Both the position numbers and the translations under genes were made by a program. Below the pieces are notes generated by a model, which saw nothing but the letters and a program-made list of their open reading frames with translations, searched no databases and was not told the origin of the DNA. From Arthrinium phaeospermum (Eukaryota; Ascomycota; Sordariomycetes; Amphisphaeriales; Apiosporaceae), in the NCBI GenBank assembly GCA_006503535.1, contig QYRS01000004.1, positions 2,170,001 through 2,234,000 of the forward strand: DNA of 64,000 nt, read 5' to 3'. This document shows positions 34,339 to 46,328 of this stretch, piece by piece (within the stretch, counting starts at the first letter, position 1; the number at the start of each line of letters is the position of its first letter).

Positions 34339-37300
34339 TCATAGGCCCAACCGGTCCAAGGCCCGAAGGCCGCCGTCATCTTCCTCCATCTCCACTTCCA
34401 CTTCAAGGTCATCAACCTCTTCGAGGTCGTCGCTGGGGGTAGCGGGGGTGTTGACGACTTCATCACTGGACGAAGTCAACCGGTCTGGTGTCTCTGCTTT
34501 TGTGCCTTCAGATGCCTCATCCTCGTCGCTGGTGTAGTCTCCGTCACCCGTCTCAAAAGCTCCGACAAATAGCTCTTGCCCACGGTGTATGACTTTGCCG
34601 TTATCGAGTTCGACGATAGGCGGTCCACCAGCCTTGAAGGCGTCGGCTTTGACTATCTCGGGCACCTCTATCTTGTCCACTTCTAAGGCATTGGCGTCAT
34701 TGCCCGTAGCGATCTTGCCCAGTTCGTAGTAAAAGAGCCACGGGAAGCTGAGCAACGGCATTTGTTCGGGTATCTTACGCCGTTTGGGGATCTTTTGTCC
34801 GGCAACCAGATGCACCTGTTCACACTGCTGCAGAGCGACTTGTACCTCTTCCCAAGTGACCTGATAGGCTGCCGCTATAAACGGGTATAGGAGCTGTGTT
34901 CCATCATCTTGGTCTTTTGCGCCCACTTCTTCGCGGCACGCCGTCACAAATCGGTCGCGCAAGCCGAGCATGACAGTGCCCATATCTTCTTGCGACTTGT
35001 ATTCCGTGCCTATACGGGGTTTGGTCATGACGAATGTGGTCCAGATCTCAAACTCCGTTGTGATCTCTCTCTGGTTCATGACCCTTCGCATAGCAATGTC
35101 GTACTGCGACTTGATACGTCGTGCTTTGGCGAGCAGCTCGTCGCTCAGTTTGTAGCGGCGTAGGATACGCTGATCGAAGGCACTGTCGTACTTGGGTGTG
35201 AAGTCAACAGCCGCGATGAGATCGTAGAGCTTTCCCAGGATCTTGTTGGACCTGTATGATTTTCTCTCTGGCTTGCCCATGAAGTGTGGCCAGAATTTCG
35301 GTCGTAACTTCGCATTCAGATGCGCTTTTCGACCGGTCTTGACATAATCGACTGCGTTCGAGTGCAACTTGGCCAGTTCGATGCAAACGTCGGATTTCGG
35401 ACCATCAGGAAGCCTGTCCGCCAGGGCAACATGCGCATGTGCAATGGCTCCGAGCGAGTCGTTCTTGATATACTCGACAAAAAATCGAATGATGTCGTCA
35501 ATTTTGACGTCGCGATCGAGTTCCTCAGGCTTGACCACGTCATGATTAAGAGGCGGGTGGTTCCATTCACTGGGTATCAGCCGCGGATCCCAAAATACGA
35601 AATAGTCATCTCCGTCTAGATCGCCACCAGAACACATCGATGGCAAGTCCCGATCGCCTTGGCCTGGGAAAACGACAACATCGCGAAGATGCCGAAGCTT
35701 GGGTGCATCAACGGCCTCAACGACTCGAAGGTCGCCTGGGTGCAGGGATGGGTTACGGCCAACGACACATAAGCCTGTAATGATGCGGTAGTTATCGGGC
35801 TCATCAATTTGGGGAACTTGCAAGAAGATCTGCGGGAGCGTCTCTTTGTTCTTGGTCGTGTCAACCTCTTCGGCATCTCTGTGGCCACGCAGAGATTTGG
35901 TCTCGTCAACGCAACCAAAAACAAACGCTCCTTGCTCGACAACTATGCGAGCTTTCTCACGCAAGAGCTTCATGGACCAGGCTCTCCACAGCTGCAAGAC
36001 GGTAAGGGCAAAAGGCTCATTTACTGTCATAAAACCATCGCGGATCATTTGCCCCAAAGTGGTGGTGATGCCGTTCTCGTCTATGAAGCGACCGAGCAGC
36101 CGCAGGGCCGTATCCTGGTCATCCATGGCAAGTCTATAGTCGGTTAATTGATGCTTAGTCAGGTCCAGGAATACTTCGTCAGGAACACCGAGACAACTCA
36201 GAATCGCAATTGTCTGGCGATTCAGAGTGGCTACCGAGAATTGCGACGGTCGGATGATCTCGATGTTTCTGGCCACAGACGTAAACTTGTTCTGTGAAGG
36301 ACGGATCTGGACCTCATTCCACTTGGCGTCATCCCATGTAACGAGAATGCCTTTGTTCCCTCCCATTCGGAACTGGAAAGCTGCCGGTGCACCATGCTTC
36401 TTCAGCATTTTGAGCTGCCCGGCAATATCCTTGGCTAGATATGTGCCTATCTTACCCACACCGTCGGTAAAACACCACTCGTTGTGCTCAATATCAGGGA
36501 TGTGGGTATGGTCAACAGTTATGCCCTTCGGGCTTCGCGTTGTGGAGAAGCATTGCCCAAGGCGAGAGGCATATTTGGCGACGACCTTGATGTGATCGAA
36601 GTTGCCCATCCAGTTCCGAATATCATCACAGCTTTGAGCCCCGGTGGGAGAGAAGAAGTAAGCACCATGCTCTCTGAACTGTGAATTTCCGAAAGCCAAG
36701 AAGTGGTAGTGCCGGTCGCCAATGCGAATGCCGTTTCGCAAGGTATTGAAAACCCGGTTGAAGAGATGATGGTTCCTTTCGCTGTCCTGGTCTGAAGAAA
36801 GACGGCCTTCAGTCTGTTCGTCTGTAAACTGGACTCGCAGAAAGAGATCGATATTGCCCTCATACTGTCGAAGGACCCTGTTTGTGACTTCCAGAGTTGG
36901 GGATCCCAGGTACATTGTTGATGGCGTGACGACGACTTTTCTGATCCAAGCACAATGCTCATAACTGAAACCAGGTGTGTAAGTTAGAGCACTACCGTTT
37001 CTGAAGACGGTCATGGGGTCATAGACACGCTTGTGGCCGTCTGTGACATATTCCAGAAGATTCCTGGCCTTGTTGAAACGTCTCCTGTTGATGTATCTCC
37101 AAGTGTTCACGTAGTGTGAAAGCTCGCTTGACCCGGTCACGGTTTCGGGGTCTAGTTCGGCACCAGGGGCTGGGATCAGCTTCGCAAGCTCCGTGAGGAA
37201 CTCGAGGGTGATGCTCTGCTCAGTGAAAACCCCTTGGGATATAGCAGCTTCCAGTTGATAGCGGATCTCGAAAGGGAGATGAATACTCTCGGCATTATGC

Positions 37301-38400
37301 AAAAGCTCAAGACCAGAGGCTGTACCAGATGTAGGGGCGTCAATCATATCCCATAGGTTTGAAGGGACACCGGGCCGTGTCTTGAAGTCTTTCTCGCTTA
37401 CTTCAGTGAACTGGATGTTGAAGTCAGAAAGAGCAGACATCATTTTCTGCCACATCGCCTTACTGCCGGGATCCATGGTCAGTCGATAAGTGGTCCAGCG
37501 GCCGATATCGATGAATTGATTCGGTCGTTTCAACGACGTGACCTCATCTCTTGAGTTGGACTCGTACCCGATGGTACCTATTCTTTGCCAAGCCTCATGG
37601 TCTCCCCATCGTGTCTGGGTTTCGTCGACCTGACTTCGCGTGACGATATGTGGGTTGTACTTGTGGAAGGCTGGCGGGCTCTCTAGAGGTATGATCAGAT
37701 CCTCGGTGCCGTTATCCTTGACAATGCAGTATATCTTTGCAAGATGGCTAAATTGGATAACTGCTTTGTACTTGTGCTGTCGCGAGTCGGGTGAGCCGTC
37801 TAGGCCTTCGTTGGAGCTGGTGCTGTGTGGGCTCGGGACTGAGCATGGGAACGCAATCTCCAGCTTCTTGAACTTAAACTCCGCAGACAGAGAAAACACC
37901 AAGGGTACATCCGCGGGATACCGGATAGATCGCATGACATCCATGGTAGCCTCCTGTGAAAGGAAGCCGAATTCGAGCCCGACAAGACGGATACTCATCT
38001 TCGCGGGGAACTCTAGCCCAGTCACTGGGCTTTTGATCATTTCGGGTCGCCGAGGATCAAGGCATTTGACGGGTACCTCGACCGGAGGTGAGAAATCGAT
38101 AATGATGGTTCCGTTCTGCCAGAAGGGATTCTGAGGGGGTGGTGAGAACCGAACTATCGCAGCCTTCTTGTTTGCATCACGCTTGTCTGGGAGGACTTCA
38201 ATGAAGGCGACGTCACCCAATGGCTGGAACACCTGTCGCAGAATTTGCGGGTTCACATTAAGTGGGAGGTTCTGCAGCCGCATAGCCAGCTCTGACCGTT
38301 CTCTCCAAGATGTTTGGTGCTGGGCATGGTTTTCGAGTCGCCCGGACTGGTTCATTGTTCGCCTCCAAGGGCGGCTTGGCGTATGGCTGCTGTTGTCCAT
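34339..38400 (-). CDS. cellular RNA-dependent RNA polymerase (QDE-1/SAD-1/Rdp1 class)
   Basis: A single intronless frame encodes 1353 residues, starting at the ATG at 38400. Residues about 36-90 look like a divergent RRM (RLQNLPLNVNPQILRQVF, AAIVRFSP). The catalytic RdRP core occupies about residues 500-1150 and contains CSGGDLDGDDYFVFWD; the aspartates Asp927, Asp929 and Asp931 form the DxDGD metal-binding motif of the eukaryotic two-barrel polymerases. Other landmarks are FTDGVGKIGTYLAKDIAG, AFQFRMGGNKGILVTWDDAKW, FVFGCVDETKSLRGHRD and HAHVALADRLPDGPKSDVC. The tail is acidic. Such enzymes turn aberrant single-stranded RNA into the double-stranded substrate of Dicer in quelling, meiotic silencing or heterochromatin formation. 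Which of the paralogue classes this is cannot be settled without a tree. All motifs look intact. Confidence 0.95.
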   Translation of the reverse strand: MDNSSHTPSRPWRRTMNQSGRLENHAQHQTSWRERSELAMRLQNLPLNVNPQILRQVFQPLGDVAFIEVLPDKRDANKKAAIVRFSPPPQNPFWQNGTIIIDFSPPVEVPVKCLDPRRPEMIKSPVTGLEFPAKMSIRLVGLEFGFLSQEATMDVMRSIRYPADVPLVFSLSAEFKFKKLEIAFPCSVPSPHSTSSNEGLDGSPDSRQHKYKAVIQFSHLAKIYCIVKDNGTEDLIIPLESPPAFHKYNPHIVTRSQVDETQTRWGDHEAWQRIGTIGYESNSRDEVTSLKRPNQFIDIGRWTTYRLTMDPGSKAMWQKMMSALSDFNIQFTEVSEKDFKTRPGVPSNLWDMIDAPTSGTASGLELLHNAESIHLPFEIRYQLEAAISQGVFTEQSITLEFLTELAKLIPAPGAELDPETVTGSSELSHYVNTWRYINRRRFNKARNLLEYVTDGHKRVYDPMTVFRNGSALTYTPGFSYEHCAWIRKVVVTPSTMYLGSPTLEVTNRVLRQYEGNIDLFLRVQFTDEQTEGRLSSDQDSERNHHLFNRVFNTLRNGIRIGDRHYHFLAFGNSQFREHGAYFFSPTGAQSCDDIRNWMGNFDHIKVVAKYASRLGQCFSTTRSPKGITVDHTHIPDIEHNEWCFTDGVGKIGTYLAKDIAGQLKMLKKHGAPAAFQFRMGGNKGILVTWDDAKWNEVQIRPSQNKFTSVARNIEIIRPSQFSVATLNRQTIAILSCLGVPDEVFLDLTKHQLTDYRLAMDDQDTALRLLGRFIDENGITTTLGQMIRDGFMTVNEPFALTVLQLWRAWSMKLLREKARIVVEQGAFVFGCVDETKSLRGHRDAEEVDTTKNKETLPQIFLQVPQIDEPDNYRIITGLCVVGRNPSLHPGDLRVVEAVDAPKLRHLRDVVVFPGQGDRDLPSMCSGGDLDGDDYFVFWDPRLIPSEWNHPPLNHDVVKPEELDRDVKIDDIIRFFVEYIKNDSLGAIAHAHVALADRLPDGPKSDVCIELAKLHSNAVDYVKTGRKAHLNAKLRPKFWPHFMGKPERKSYRSNKILGKLYDLIAAVDFTPKYDSAFDQRILRRYKLSDELLAKARRIKSQYDIAMRRVMNQREITTEFEIWTTFVMTKPRIGTEYKSQEDMGTVMLGLRDRFVTACREEVGAKDQDDGTQLLYPFIAAAYQVTWEEVQVALQQCEQVHLVAGQKIPKRRKIPEQMPLLSFPWLFYYELGKIATGNDANALEVDKIEVPEIVKADAFKAGGPPIVELDNGKVIHRGQELFVGAFETGDGDYTSDEDEASEGTKAETPDRLTSSSDEVVNTPATPSDDLEEVDDLEVEVEMEEDDGGLRALDRLGL

Positions 38401-39575
38401 GTTGGTACGCTCGATGTTTATGGTAAGTTATGTTGTTAATGAGGGATTATGGTCAAATGAATGTCTGAAAAGTTGAGAGGTAAGGTGTTATCATGGCTTT
38501 CGGTATGCCCATCCTAGTGAAAGCCACCAGGTGAGCTTTCGATTCCTAGGAGATGCCTCTTCTCACCACTTCGCTAAAGAGTGGTGCCGGTGAAATGAGA
38601 CTGATCGGTTTGGGGAGGGTGGGGGTTCCTCTTCTTTGGTCGAGAAGGAAGGAGCGTTCAGGAAGCTGAGGGTAAGGCACCCAAGTAAGTGTAAGTAGGT
38701 AGGAAAGGGAAAATGAGGGAAGGGAAGGTGCATAGATGAAACCCAGCTGGGTGTTGTGCTTTACGAATTGAGTGAATACAATCAATGTATTGTTTGGTTC
38801 AACTTTTGATTCTGGTCCTCGTCGAGAATCATCAAATGGAGAAAGTGACTGGGCTCAGTAGGGCATTACTCGTCCACTGTTTCTCAGAGAATTTTACAGT
38901 GCTTCCCCCATCATTGTAACCAAAGGAGACATTGTCTTCGGTATAATCGCCGAGGTGTGAGAGACTCATCGGAGAGGGACGAGACGCGAGTGTTTGTTCA
39001 TCAGGGCCTTTTTATCCACTCTGTTGTTTCGGGTGTCTGCAGCTTCGTAATGTAAGTAAATGTTTGCTTGAAAGGCATATCCTGAATTCAACCCATGATG
39101 CAACTGTATTCAATATTGGCGGTCAAACAAGAGCTGAAAGCCCATGGGCGTTTTTACTATCTAGGTAGGCTTTGATATCGGTAATTGCATGTAGTTAAGC
39201 ATAGAGATACAGAGGGCCATGTCCAATTTTGCCTATCGACTTCTCAGCCGGGCTGTGAAATCACCATGGACACATTGACCATTGAACATACACATCTAGC
39301 AGTCTGGGTATACAGAGACTATTAGAGGATGTTCGGCGTTTTCATAATATGCTTTAAATATCGGAAGGGGGTCAAGGGGGGCCGAACTTGAGTCAACAGC
39401 CACCGTGGAAAAGTTTGTCTTGCATGTGCTTGTATACGTTCTGTATCGATGCTTCTTTTGGAAATCGCTTAATATGTACATCCGAGGATGTGTGCTGTCG
39501 ACGTGTTTGCGCTGGGAAAGAGTGCCTAGTAAGTCCTAGGCTGGCCAGCAGACAGCTTCAGTGGCCCATACGACC
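38401..39575. other. spacer between RdRP and D-lactate dehydrogenase genes
   Basis: This is the RdRP promoter and the DLD 3' flank, with TAGGTAGG motifs near 38696 and 39162. No gene is seen. Confidence 0.5.
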
Positions 39576-41540
39576 CTAGGGTAGATCCATGATCTTGCCC
39601 GGATTCATAATCCATAGCGGATCAAGTGCCTGCTTTATCTGTCTCATGACAGCCAACGTCTCCGGACCGACCTCCAGGAGCAGCGAATCCTTCTTACCCC
39701 AGCCGACGGAGTGCTCGCCAGTGCATGTCCCTTCCATATCGATGGCTCGCTTGACCATGTTCTTGACACACATCTCAACCTTTTCCCGCTCTTCCTTGTC
39801 CTGTCTGTTATAGATGATGCTTTCGTGGAAGTTGCCGTCGCCTATGTGTCCAAGGATACTGGCAAAAAGACCAAGCTCATCCATCTCTTTCTTGCTGATC
39901 TCAATGATATCAGCCAGTCGACTGAAGGGCACTGCAACGTCGGTGCTCCCTGAAATGGCAATTAATACATGATCATCGGAATCGGATTGGTAGACATGAC
40001 CAGAGGATGCAAGACTTACAGACTTCCTCTCCCTCTTTCCTGAGAGATAGCATGGACCATAACGACTCCTTACGGGCAGACCAGAGAAGCTTCTGCTCAC
40101 GCTGATCTTTTGCGAACTCAAAGTTCCCACCCTTGTGGCACTTCGTGATGTTTTGAACTAAGCCAATGTGCTCCTTGACACTGGCCTTGGTTCCCGAAAA
40201 CTTGAAGAATAGGGTCGGCACCTCTTTCCAGACCCGTGGTGCAGTTGCGCCGCCCAAGTTGACCACCTTCATCTGAACTTCATCCATGATCTCCATGGCC
40301 GCCACTGGGACTCCAGTTTGCATGACCTGGGCTGCAGCAGCTGCAGCGTCGCGGATAGTAGGGAACGTCACTACAGCCACAGAAAGAGCCTCGGGAACAA
40401 CGGCAAGCTTCAGCGTTGCTGTAGCTTAGTTAGTACTGTGTTCGGAAGCATCCCCTTTTACAAACTGACCTTCTGTCACGAGACCGAGCGTGCCCTCAGA
40501 TCCCACAAACATTCCGTTGAGATTGTAGCCAGCCGAAGATTTTCTTGGCCTGCGGCGTGTCTTGATGACTGTACCATCCGCAAGCACCACTGTAAGATTG
40601 ATCACCCAGTCTTTCATGGTTCCGTACTTGACTGCGTTTGTTCCTGAACAGTTTGTCCCGATCATGCCACCAATCTTAGCACTTGGGCCTAGAACAAGGC
40701 AAGTCAGATTATCATCGCATATCAGATTGCGAGTTTATGCATTTGATCCTCTGAATTTTATGACCGAGGCGACATACCTGGATCAATGGGGAAAAAGAGC
40801 CCACTCTCCAATTTGGCCAGTTGGCCATTCAAATCTTGCCATCCGATGCTAGGTTGAACGACAATATCCATGTCGTTCTTGTTGAACTGAATTATCTGGT
40901 CCATATAGGCGAAATCGACACTGATGCCGCCATATGGTGCCGAGAAGTTGCCTTCCAGACTCGAGCCTCCTGAATATGGAATGATTGGGACATGGTACTT
41001 ATGACAGATCTTGGCGATGGTCGACACCTGCTGAGTAGACCTGGGGTAAGCCACAGCCACGGGAAGCCCGTCGGGGTTTGTTGTCGACCACTCAGAGTAG
41101 CCATGGGCGTGCAGGTCGTCCGGGTCAGTGGAGATGATGTCTTCCTCTCCGCCAATCTCGTAGCGGATTTCTCTCAGTGCCTGCAACGTGTGTGAGCAAT
41201 TTGTCCCTACTAAGGTCTAATAAAGAGCCAAGCTACATACCACTTCCATCTCTTCCATTGACGCATACTCCGGCGAAGGGATTTTGGTATCAAAGAGCAC
41301 AACTGGGCGCGACTTTGGGGCCTCGAAGCCAGCGGCAGCCAAAGTAAACCCAAAGAGGCCAGCGGTAGCTGACAGGGCAACGACAGATCGGCCGGACCAG
41401 GCTGGATGACCCTGATGAGAGCCAGGAATGGAGTGAAATCGGCCATTAACACCACCGTTTGCGGTTCTTCTCGATGCTGAGGAATAGAAGGAGCGACGCC
41501 AAGCGCCCATGAAGGGCCTGGCAAAGTATTTGGCCGACAT
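39576..41540 (-). CDS. DLD1: mitochondrial D-lactate dehydrogenase (cytochrome), FAD-linked
   Basis: Exons 41241-41540, 40778-41180, 40470-40688, 40020-40418 and 39576-39949 join in frame for 564 residues. The N-terminus ([20 protein letters not shown]) is a basic amphipathic presequence, followed by a membrane segment ([20 protein letters not shown]). The FAD-binding PCMH domain (about 135-330) shows [37 protein letters not shown] and [19 protein letters not shown]. The C-terminal FAD-oxidase domain shows [27 protein letters not shown] and [11 protein letters not shown]. The enzyme oxidises D-lactate to pyruvate and passes electrons to cytochrome c at the inner membrane; it also clears methylglyoxal-derived D-lactate. 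The protein is near the yeast Dld1 length. D-2-hydroxyglutarate dehydrogenase is a related alternative, but the presequence and membrane segment favour Dld1. Confidence 0.94.
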
Positions 41541-44500
41541 GTAGAGGACCGTTCAAGCTGTTGTAAAAGCCGTAAAGGCCGTAAAGGTCGTATATAGGTG
41601 GATAGGTAGCCACTCACGGCCAATGGAAAGACTGCACCAAGGAGTGTAACGGTGCAGAGCCGGTTATACTATCATTATAGACCCCGGTCTGCCTTCTCGG
41701 TTGCTTAGAAGGGGGACCACTCGTTGAGACCCTTTCCCGACTTCCTCTTTGCCGCGCAGGCACTCAAACAAGGAAAAAGCCGGCAACGGAACTTAGAAAT
41801 GGTGTAAGTGACCTTGGCACAGAAGGCTGCAACGGAAGCAGAGCACGTGGCACGCTTACAAATATATATCAACCCCGTTTGGGATGGACTAGAAATGACC
41901 GAAGTTGCAGGAGTCGTTCGTATAAGGGACATATAAGTCAAAAATATAGATAGGTGGTTATGTGTGCAACAGGTTCGAAGTGTGACACCATCTATAAAAA
42001 AGGGAAAGAAGACAGCGAGCACACGACCTTGGCCGCCACCCACGATGGAGACAAATAACGCCCCAAGAACAAGACGCACACGACGCTCATGTAACAAAAG
42101 TGACAAGACAGGGGCGCTTGGCCTCTGATGGGCTCGACTTTCCGAATCGGTGACCAATGCAGAATTAGGAGCACTTGAGTGGATTCCTTGTAAGCTAGGA
42201 GGATCTAAGCCGAGGGAGAACCAATCAGTGGTCTGTCACCTGGGGAAATATACTTTGGAAGACCCCCAGTGACGGTTGCAAACGGGAAGGTGTCTTGCTG
42301 GGGGCATAGGTCTTGGGCCAAGGATATATACATAGAAACTTGGTAGCTTTACCCCGAGGGAAACAGGGTTCACGAGAGTAGGTAGAGAACGAGGTCAAGA
42401 GATGGCCTTGCCAGAGCTGCCCAGGCTGCCCGCCGGGCAACACACACGTGGCGACATGTAAGACCCGACATATCGGTGAAGAAGCCCTGCCAAGCAGCAG
42501 GCAGGGGGATTTTTCCGATCTTAGAAGAATAGATGTTTGCTGGCGGGATGTGATCATCGGGCCATGTGTAAACACGACGAAGGGTGACGATGGAGTGAAG
42601 CGCGGAACCACCAGCAATCTGTGCCGGGGGGTAAAGGCCTTGTACCTTGGATCAACAAGTCTCGGCCCGCGTTGGATTATGCACCACCTCCCTTAGGCTT
42701 ACCTACGACTTCAAGCACTTGAGTCAGTCGTGTCCCTACGAGCCACCGCATCCCTCATAGGCACTGGCAGTATTGGCAATGGTGACGGCCTCTGGGACGC
42801 CAACTGTCCACTGGAACATCCTAGAGCAGCACAGCTATAAATATAATGGCCCATGAAGGATATCCTGCTGGCATGTAGGTTCATCCTAGTTTTCGGGGAA
42901 TGATGTGGTACAAAGTGACCGCTCCGGGGGAGGAAAAAAAGTCGAATCATCGTTGAGAAGCGTTTTTTTCTTCTTCTAGCTGCCATCAATTAATCGATGT
43001 ATCCCACTAGCTCCTCCCCCAAGTTGGCCTGTCATGTCTTAGTGGGGAGGATGGAGAGATGGGGGATGCTGCAGAGAAGGAGGGGTGTGCTGAGGGGTAA
43101 GTAATCTCTGGCTAGGTGCAACGGCTTGCATACACGATCAATGTCAGCAAAGACCCGTCAATGACAGCTTGAGCCATAAAGCTTCGGGCTTGGCATCGTC
43201 GAAATACTGATAAACTCGCACCCAACTGCCAGCCTTCTGGGGCTGTACTGACGGCTGACCGGGAGATGTTTGTTCATAGGCACCCATCAGAACCGTACAC
43301 GACTGCAAAAAGGCCGGTATCCTGCAACCTCCGTCGCTTGACGATGTTTACTTCCTGCTCCTCTCCTCCAAAATACGTGACGTGCTCGTCTTTCACCAAG
43401 GAACAGATGTGTGGCTTTGATGTTGAGTCCTCAGCCCTGGCAGCTTGGATACCAGATACCAGACTGCCGATATCCCCAAACATCCCGCATCTGATGGAAT
43501 TCCTAGTTCGCTCTACGAGTGGGTATACCCACGCAGCCCCATGCCCCATACTCCACCCAATCCCTTGCTAGAGCGTTTGCTATAGGGTCAGATGAGCTCT
43601 GTGGGCTCTGAGAGGGATTGTACACATGCATGTAAGTGACAGTCAGTGATGACCACCTACTTGCCTGCACCGCGACGAACGCAGCAACACCACGATGGCT
43701 GGTTTCGAAAAGGAGGTAGCTAGAAGGTCAGCACGCAACATTCATCAACAGGGTCATAAACAAACCCCGTTCATCTGCATGTCAGAGCAACACAGCGTTG
43801 CAAAAACCAACGGTAGGGAAAGGCTCGTGACGTTCTCTAGTGCGAGTATATAACGTGAGAACGAAGACACCATCGACGGGTGAAGTTGAATGTTGCCGAC
43901 GATACCTACTGTGGATCCCAAAACGGTCCATGGAAATGGAGGGGTTGTGGTCTACTGTGGTGCTGACCTGGTTGCCTAGCCGGTTCCGGCCGGGGCGAGG
44001 TTTGGGCCCCAATAACCCCAGAATACACGGCTACTGGCATCGGCGTTCAGCACCTGGCGTATGGCGTATGCAGTGCAACTCGAGAGGGAGTATTTACCAA
44101 GGCAACTCGCATAGGATGTGGTAGGTATCAGAGCAGCAGATCTGAGCCGACATCCAAGAGGCAAGGATAAAAGGGAGACTGGGATGTGTGTTGTCGATCC
44201 TACCTAATAGCTACTGGAGGCGGTCAACTGAGGATCGGGTAAGGTGCGGCGGTGGAAGGCCAGATGGTTCCATTGCAAATATCATCTAACCTATGTTCTT
44301 CAGCACATCAGATAACCTACCATTCTAGTATCACGAGAACTGCTGGCATTGCCCAAATCGGTAACCCGAAGCCATGTCTCAGATTACTAGGGGATCTCCT
44401 ATCGAATATTACGCGCCCAATTTGGTAGACAAGTTGGTCATGAACGCAAGACCGGCTTTTATCTTGGGCAGGTAGGTTGGGAATCATCCCGTCATGCTCA

Positions 44501-46328
44501 CTGCATGTCCGATGCCCCGATGCTGGACTTGGGCGCACAATTTACCGGTGAAGAAAGAGGCGGCACAGACACCCGAGTCTTGTTTGCTTGCTGCGGCACA
44601 TCTCAGCCGTCCCAGGTACGGGGCGTTATGGTCCCTGACGGGGTCCAAGATGATCGGTCGGTCATACAGCATGTGTGTGTATGTAGGTGATAGCGCTGCT
44701 AGAAGGCCGCCTTGCATTTTGCCAGCCGAATCCGACGGTACCAGACCTCCTTCTCGATGAAGAGCTGTGTAACGCAAGCCTGCCAAGCGTTGGAGACCGT
44801 GAGGCCTCGAGGGTTGAGAAGGAGAGTCTGCCGATGCCCACCTAGCCTGAGCCCTCACCCCAGGCAAGCCACACGACACGCACTGAGAGAGAGAGGAGAG
44901 AGAGTGTGTATGTGCGTGTGTGCTATGTGCTGTTTACGAGTATAGGCTAGCACACCACTATCACATTGATTACATCATCCGTTTCTCAATAGTAATGCCA
45001 GATGCCCCTAGAGTATGGGGTGTAGTGTTGTCGGTATGTATGTGGCAGCTCAAGGACGTTTACCGAACGGCCACGATTGGGCCACTCGGTGTTGCCGGCC
45101 CAGCTTGTACCCCCACCAGGGCAGCATACCGAAACTACGGAGTTTGAGGGGTGCATTGACTGATCGCCTGAGGCTGACAAGGTGGCACGATCATCTCGAT
45201 CTTCTTGTAGCTGGCGTTTTTACACTTATTTCAAGGAAGGTCTTCTGGTGAAATTGACCAGCCCTCCCCGAGGCTTACACACACCTCCTCTCCGTTCTAT
45301 GGCACGGGAGGGTAAGCCAGTCAAGATGGCTGGCTTGGCTCCGGCCACCGACCGTATCGGAGCAACCAATCGCGGGACAACGTACAGACGGAGACGTCTC
45401 CCGCCGTGGACGAGGACAACAATGAATATGACGAAAATGACACCGGCCAGACTTGAACCTGCCTACCCATAGGATTGCACTACTCGGGCAAGTGGGCAGC
45501 CCGCCATGGCAGCCATATGGGCTGCATGATAGCCGCCCCTCAGGCCAGTAGATGATCACGAGATGAACCCGACATGTTCTTCTTTGCTGTCTAATGCGGA
45601 GTAGTTGCGAGGAGAGCGTGTATGAGGAGGCATATGGGTACTTGACCGCCGCTTTTCTCAGCCTGCAGTTTGCTCCAGGCAAAACACACTCGCGACTTGG
45701 TTGCCTAGATTTAAGCACATCGGACGTACTCGGTAGCGTCTATTGCCTGTCTTTTTCTATAATGCGGCTCTGGCTTGACCTTCTGCACCCCGAGACTTAT
45801 TAATAAGGCGTGTTGTGTGACAAGCAAAATGCCCATAAGGTGCGCTACACTGGCCCTTCCCTCTGCTTCAAACTTTGCTACAAGAGAAGTGGTGGACAAA
45901 CGGGCGGGCGCCAACCGCACATGAAGCTGCATATCGCAAAGCCAACACCGTCACAAATGATAAATAATACCTTTGGCGGTGAGGAGGGCGATGCCGTGTC
46001 ATGTCGTACGTACTACGGCATTCATTTAGCAAATTGTCTTGGACAGTTTCGAACCTAGCACTGTTACGAGGCGCCCAGGCAAGGCGATCATGGACAAAGC
46101 CCCTACTGCTGCAGTATTCATGTCACCGGGGAACAAGAGCGAAACGAACTGTTCATAATTCAGATTCTTCTCCGGGGCTGAATTGGTCTTCAGGTATCAA
46201 TTGAGTCTCATTGGACCATTCAATGAACAAACTACCTAGTAGAAAGCACAAACATTCATGCCGTAGACTCCAGCCCCATGCAAGTAAAAGTCAACCATTT
46301 TTCATGTCCCGTTTTCCGAATCCAGAAT
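41541..46328. other. 4.8 kb gene-free region
   Basis: This is the longest stretch without a gene I can support. The frames on both strands are under 150 codons and lack signal peptides, domains or workable splice partners. It contains a GA/GT-rich simple run at about 44885-44925, several TACCTA/TAGGTA motifs (44203, 44318, 44470, 46235) and a short tRNA-like fragment on the - strand at about 45438-45495 that does not fold. No transposase remnant or paired terminal repeats are visible. Possibilities are lineage-specific small genes, a non-coding RNA, or decayed repeats. Confidence 0.45.

Noticed and set aside
45438..45495. tRNA-like fragment on the - strand (D-arm-like GCCCGAGTAGT and T-loop-like GGTTCAAGTC)
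   Set aside because: The T stem has mismatches, no partner for the 3' acceptor sequence is found upstream and no anticodon arm can be drawn. At most it is a decayed fragment, and chance is as likely.
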